DNA from: Rhodobacter sp.
GTDB lineage: Bacteria > Pseudomonadota > Alphaproteobacteria > Rhodobacterales > Rhodobacteraceae
NCBI GenBank assembly: GCA_016704435.1
Contig: JADJAB010000001.1
Coordinates: 1-64,000, forward strand
Direction: 5' to 3'
DNA length: 64,000 nt
A program made the position numbers and the translations under genes. The notes beneath the pieces were generated by a model. The model was not told the DNA's origin and made no database searches. It saw only the letters and a program-made list of their open reading frames with translations. Shown here one piece after another: positions 61,497-64,000 of the stretch (its first letter is position 1; every line of letters starts with the position of its first letter).

Positions 61497-62240
61497 CTAT
61501 CGGTCGAAACAGGCGGATCTTCCGTCGGCCTTGATGGTTTCCGCCCCCGCCAGGATCGCCCGTGTCCGCTTGCGCACGAAATCCGACGGCTTTGCCGCAT
61601 CGCGCCCCTTCGGGTCCGGCAATACCGCCGCCAGACGCGCCGCCTGCACGGCGCTCAGATCCTTTGCATCGACGCCAAAGTAATGCCGCGCCGCCGCCTG
61701 CACCCCGAATACGCCCTCGTCGAACTCGGCCACGTTCAGATAGACCTCCAGCACCCGCCGCTTGGTCCAGACCAGTTCCACCGCCGGGGTCAGCGTGGCT
61801 TCCAGCGCCTTGCGCAGCCAGCTGCGCCCCTGCCACAGAAAGACGTTCTTGGTGACCTGCTGGCTGATCGTCGAGGCGCCGCGATTGCCGCCCTCTTCGA
61901 TCGCCGCCCGGATCGCGATCATGTCAAAGCCCCAGTGGTTGCAGAAGTTCGCATCCTCTGCCGCCACCGCCGCCCGGCCCATCACCGGGGCAATCTCGTC
62001 CCAGCCGACCCAGTCCTTCTCGATCCCGCCCAGCCGCCAGGCCTCGCCGATCTGGTAGAGATTGATCGGCGGCGGCACAAAGCTGAACAGCAGGATCAGC
62101 AGCGCATAGAACGCGGCAATCCCCCCGACGATCCGCCCCGCCCAGCGCAGCACCCGCCGGCGCAAGGACAGCCGTCGCGGCGCATCCTTCGCCGCCTTGC
62201 GTTTCCGCGAACGCCTGGTCTTTTCGCCTGCCTCAGCCAT
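61497..62240 (-). CDS. mtgA: Monofunctional biosynthetic peptidoglycan transglycosylase
   Basis: Inner-membrane glycosyltransferase 51 polymerising lipid II into glycan strands. 247 residues: basic N-terminus, one membrane anchor (GRIVGGIAAFYALLILLFSF), then GT51 motifs AVAAEDANFCNHWGFD (catalytic Glu), GNRGASTISQQVTKNVFLWQ, RKALEATLTPAVELVWTKRR and EVYLNVAEFDEGVFGVQAAA. No transpeptidase domain. Confidence 0.95.
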   Translation of the reverse strand: MAEAGEKTRRSRKRKAAKDAPRRLSLRRRVLRWAGRIVGGIAAFYALLILLFSFVPPPINLYQIGEAWRLGGIEKDWVGWDEIAPVMGRAAVAAEDANFCNHWGFDMIAIRAAIEEGGNRGASTISQQVTKNVFLWQGRSWLRKALEATLTPAVELVWTKRRVLEVYLNVAEFDEGVFGVQAAARHYFGVDAKDLSAVQAARLAAVLPDPKGRDAAKPSDFVRKRTRAILAGAETIKADGRSACFDR

Positions 62241-62282
62241 GGCGCAGCATAGGCCCCGGTTTCAGGCCAAGGTCAACCGCCG

Positions 62283-64000
62283 CTATTCCGCCGGCATCCG
62301 CTCTGCCTCGTCCGACAACGGATGTGCCAGGTGAGGCAGCATTTCCTTCGGGCAGACCTGAAGGAAATTCGCCCGCTCCACCGCCCAGTCCGCCAGGATG
62401 CGCACCGCCAGCTTCGACCCGGTTTCGGCCGCATGCGCCTCGACCAGCGCCTTCAGTTGCGCCTCCCAATGCGGATGCGCGACGGCGCAGGTCACCAGCG
62501 ATTCAGGGTTGATGGAATCTTCGGCCACGCCCGCGGGGTCATGGACATACGCCATGCCCCCGGTCATCCCGGCGCCGAAGTTGGCCCCGATCCGGCCCAG
62601 GATCACTGCCACCCCGCCGGTCATGTATTCGCAGCCGTTCGACCCGCAGCCCTCGACCACCACCCTGGCCCCGCTGTTGCGCACCGCGAACCGCTCTCCC
62701 GCGCGGCCACTGGCCAGCAGCAGACCATCCGTCGCGCCGTAAAGCACGGTATTGCCGATGATGGTGTTGTCCTCGGCCTTCAGCGGACTGGCCATCTGCG
62801 GCCGCACCACGATCATGCCGCCCGACAGGCCCTTGCCGACATAGTCGTTGGCATCGCCCATCACCTCGATCTTCAGCCCGCGCACCGCAAAGGCCCCCAG
62901 CGACTGCCCGCAAGAGCCCGTCAGCTTGACCGTCAGATGATCGGGCTGAAGGTTGTTCCGCATCCCGAAGTTCTTGACGATATGGCTCGAGGCGCGCGTG
63001 CCGACGGTGCGGTGCGTGTTCCGCATCGCATAGGACAGCTGCATCTTCTCGCCCTCGTCAAAGAATCGGGCGGCATCGCGGATGATCTCGGCATCCAGCG
63101 TGTCGGGCACCGCGTTGCGCGGTTTCGAGCGGTCGTAGGTGATCTTCTGCGTGCCATCCACCGTGATCAGCAGCGGGTTCAGGTCCAGATCGTCCAGATG
63201 CGCCGCGCCACGGCTGACCTGCGTCAGCAAATCGGCCCGCCCGATGATCTCGTCCAGCGACCGCGCGCCGACTTGCGCCAGAATCTCGCGCACTTCCTGG
63301 GCGTAGAAGGTGATCAGGTTCACCACCTTGTCGGCCGATCCGGTAAATTTCGCCCGCAGCTTTTCATCCTGCGTGCAAACCCCCACCGGGCAGGTGTTCG
63401 ACTGGCATTGCCGCACCATGATGCAGCCCATGGCGATCAGCGCGGCGGTGCCGATGCCGAACTCCTCCGCCCCCATCATCGCCGCCATCACGATGTCGCG
63501 GCCCGTCCGCAAGCCGCCGTCGGTGCGCAGGGTCACCCGCTCGCGCAGGTTGTTCATCGACAGCACCTGATGCGCCTCGGTCAGACCCATCTCCCACGGC
63601 AGGCCGGCGTATTTGATGCTTGTCGCCGGAGAGGCCCCGGTGCCGCCGTTATGGCCAGAGATCAGGATGACATCCGCCTTGGCCTTCGCCACCCCCGCCG
63701 CAATCGTGCCCACACCGGAAGAAGAAACCAGCTTGACTGTCACCTTGGCGCGCGGGTTGATCTGCTTCAGGTCGTAGATCAGCTGCGCCAGATCCTCGAT
63801 ACTGTAGATGTCGTGGTGTGGCGGCGGTGAAATCAGCATCACCCCCGGCGTCGAGTGCCGCAACCGCGCGATCAGCGCCGTCACCTTCATGCCCGGCAAC
63901 TGCCCGCCCTCGCCGGGCTTGGCGCCCTGCGCCACCTTGATCTCCAGCTCCTCGCAGGCGTTCAGGTATTCCGCCGTCACGCCAAAGCGGCCAGAGGCGA
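62283..64000 (-). CDS. gltB: Glutamate synthase large subunit, C-terminal part (partial)
   Basis: Glutamate synthase alpha chain. The window holds about 572 codons of the C-terminal part, and the gene continues past the right edge. FMN/synthase domain (EGGQLPGMKVTALIARLRHS, LISPPPHHDIYSIEDLAQLI, ISGHNGGTGASPATSIKYAG), [3Fe-4S] cysteines CIMVRQCQSNTCPVGVC, and the C-terminal beta-helix domain rich in Gly (SGGMIVVRPQ, EGCGSNGCEYMTGGVAVILG). Ends ...EAERMPAE. Confidence 0.96.
   Translation of the reverse strand, partial: ASGRFGVTAEYLNACEELEIKVAQGAKPGEGGQLPGMKVTALIARLRHSTPGVMLISPPPHHDIYSIEDLAQLIYDLKQINPRAKVTVKLVSSSGVGTIAAGVAKAKADVILISGHNGGTGASPATSIKYAGLPWEMGLTEAHQVLSMNNLRERVTLRTDGGLRTGRDIVMAAMMGAEEFGIGTAALIAMGCIMVRQCQSNTCPVGVCTQDEKLRAKFTGSADKVVNLITFYAQEVREILAQVGARSLDEIIGRADLLTQVSRGAAHLDDLDLNPLLITVDGTQKITYDRSKPRNAVPDTLDAEIIRDAARFFDEGEKMQLSYAMRNTHRTVGTRASSHIVKNFGMRNNLQPDHLTVKLTGSCGQSLGAFAVRGLKIEVMGDANDYVGKGLSGGMIVVRPQMASPLKAEDNTIIGNTVLYGATDGLLLASGRAGERFAVRNSGARVVVEGCGSNGCEYMTGGVAVILGRIGANFGAGMTGGMAYVHDPAGVAEDSINPESLVTCAVAHPHWEAQLKALVEAHAAETGSKLAVRILADWAVERANFLQVCPKEMLPHLAHPLSDEAERMPAE

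Noticed and set aside
62322..63830. Plus-strand open frame of about 500 codons
   Set aside because: Antisense to gltB; composition typical of complement of GC-rich coding DNA.
1..64000. CRISPR arrays, IS elements, prophage or tRNA genes
   Set aside because: No regularly spaced repeats, no transposase or integrase translation, and no cloverleaf-like sequence noticed on reading both strands.

Overview
The window is a 64 kb chromosomal segment from a GC-rich alphaproteobacterium, almost certainly a Rhodobacterales/Rhodobacteraceae member (Rhodobacter/Gemmobacter/Tabrizicola/Paracoccus-like). The basis is the gene content and order: a nor operon beside nirX-nirI and a nirSECF(DL)GHJN cluster, petR-petP-ilvE, dxs-ispA-xseB, DUF4170-Kdo transferase-lpxK, and sitABCD. 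I see no rRNA, tRNA, CRISPR array, insertion sequence or prophage.

Layout. 1-7.2 kb (minus): a type I secretion locus (partial HlyD adaptor, ABC exporter, TolC-like lipoprotein) with its probable cargo, an Ig-repeat BapA-type adhesin. 7.4-18.1 kb: a divergent amino-sugar regulon. The minus arm is murQ, a sugar-binding protein, two permeases, a Gfo/Idh/MocA oxidoreductase and an ATPase. The plus arm is a BadF-type amino-sugar kinase, a GntR/HutC regulator, a NagB-II-like isomerase, nagA and a second GntR. Two 18-bp inverted operator-like copies sit between the arms. 18.1-20.7 kb: a decayed cluster (class I glutamine amidotransferase, cytochrome P450, and a glutamine-synthetase/ferredoxin chimera). 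20.7-40.2 kb: secB, then a denitrification island with a Crp/Fnr regulator, DUF4202, norFEDQBC, nirXI and nirSECF(DL)GHJN plus a small membrane protein. FNR/NNR-type boxes lie ahead of norC and between nirI and nirS. 40.2-47.6 kb: Nudix, NfeD-like and SPFH genes, pxpABC (5-oxoprolinase) with a PfkB kinase, then DUF4170, a Kdo transferase and lpxK. 47.7-54.4 kb: dxs, ispA, xseB, an HDAC-like hydrolase, petR, petP and ilvE. 54.4-64 kb: a DUF1508 mini-gene, a dimethylargininase-like hydrolase, sitABCD behind a Mur-type box, queG, a GST, mtgA and the C-terminal part of gltB.

The central island is a coherent nitrite-to-N2O module. NirS reduces nitrite to NO, the nirECF(DL)GHJN products make and insert heme d1, NirI/NirX support NirS expression or activity, NorCB reduces NO, and NorQ/NorD/NorE/NorF assist NorCB. 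The Crp/Fnr regulator next to nor is the natural candidate to act at the NNR boxes.

Two cross-cutting observations matter. First, about nine otherwise well conserved genes carry single-base frameshifts, mostly in or beside short G/C runs (adhesin twice, ABC exporter, TolC, second GntR, norQ, nirS, nirN). This looks more like assembly or consensus error than genuine loss, and it should be settled before the strain is called nirS-negative. The 18.1-20.7 kb genes differ: they carry an in-frame stop, a lost catalytic Cys, internal deletions and a gene-gene fusion, so they look truly decayed. Second, a 22-bp element (GAGTATTTNTGCCAAGATGA then AG) occurs five times in intergenic or start-codon positions, usually next to a GC-rich hairpin, and twice it supplies the ATG of a gene.
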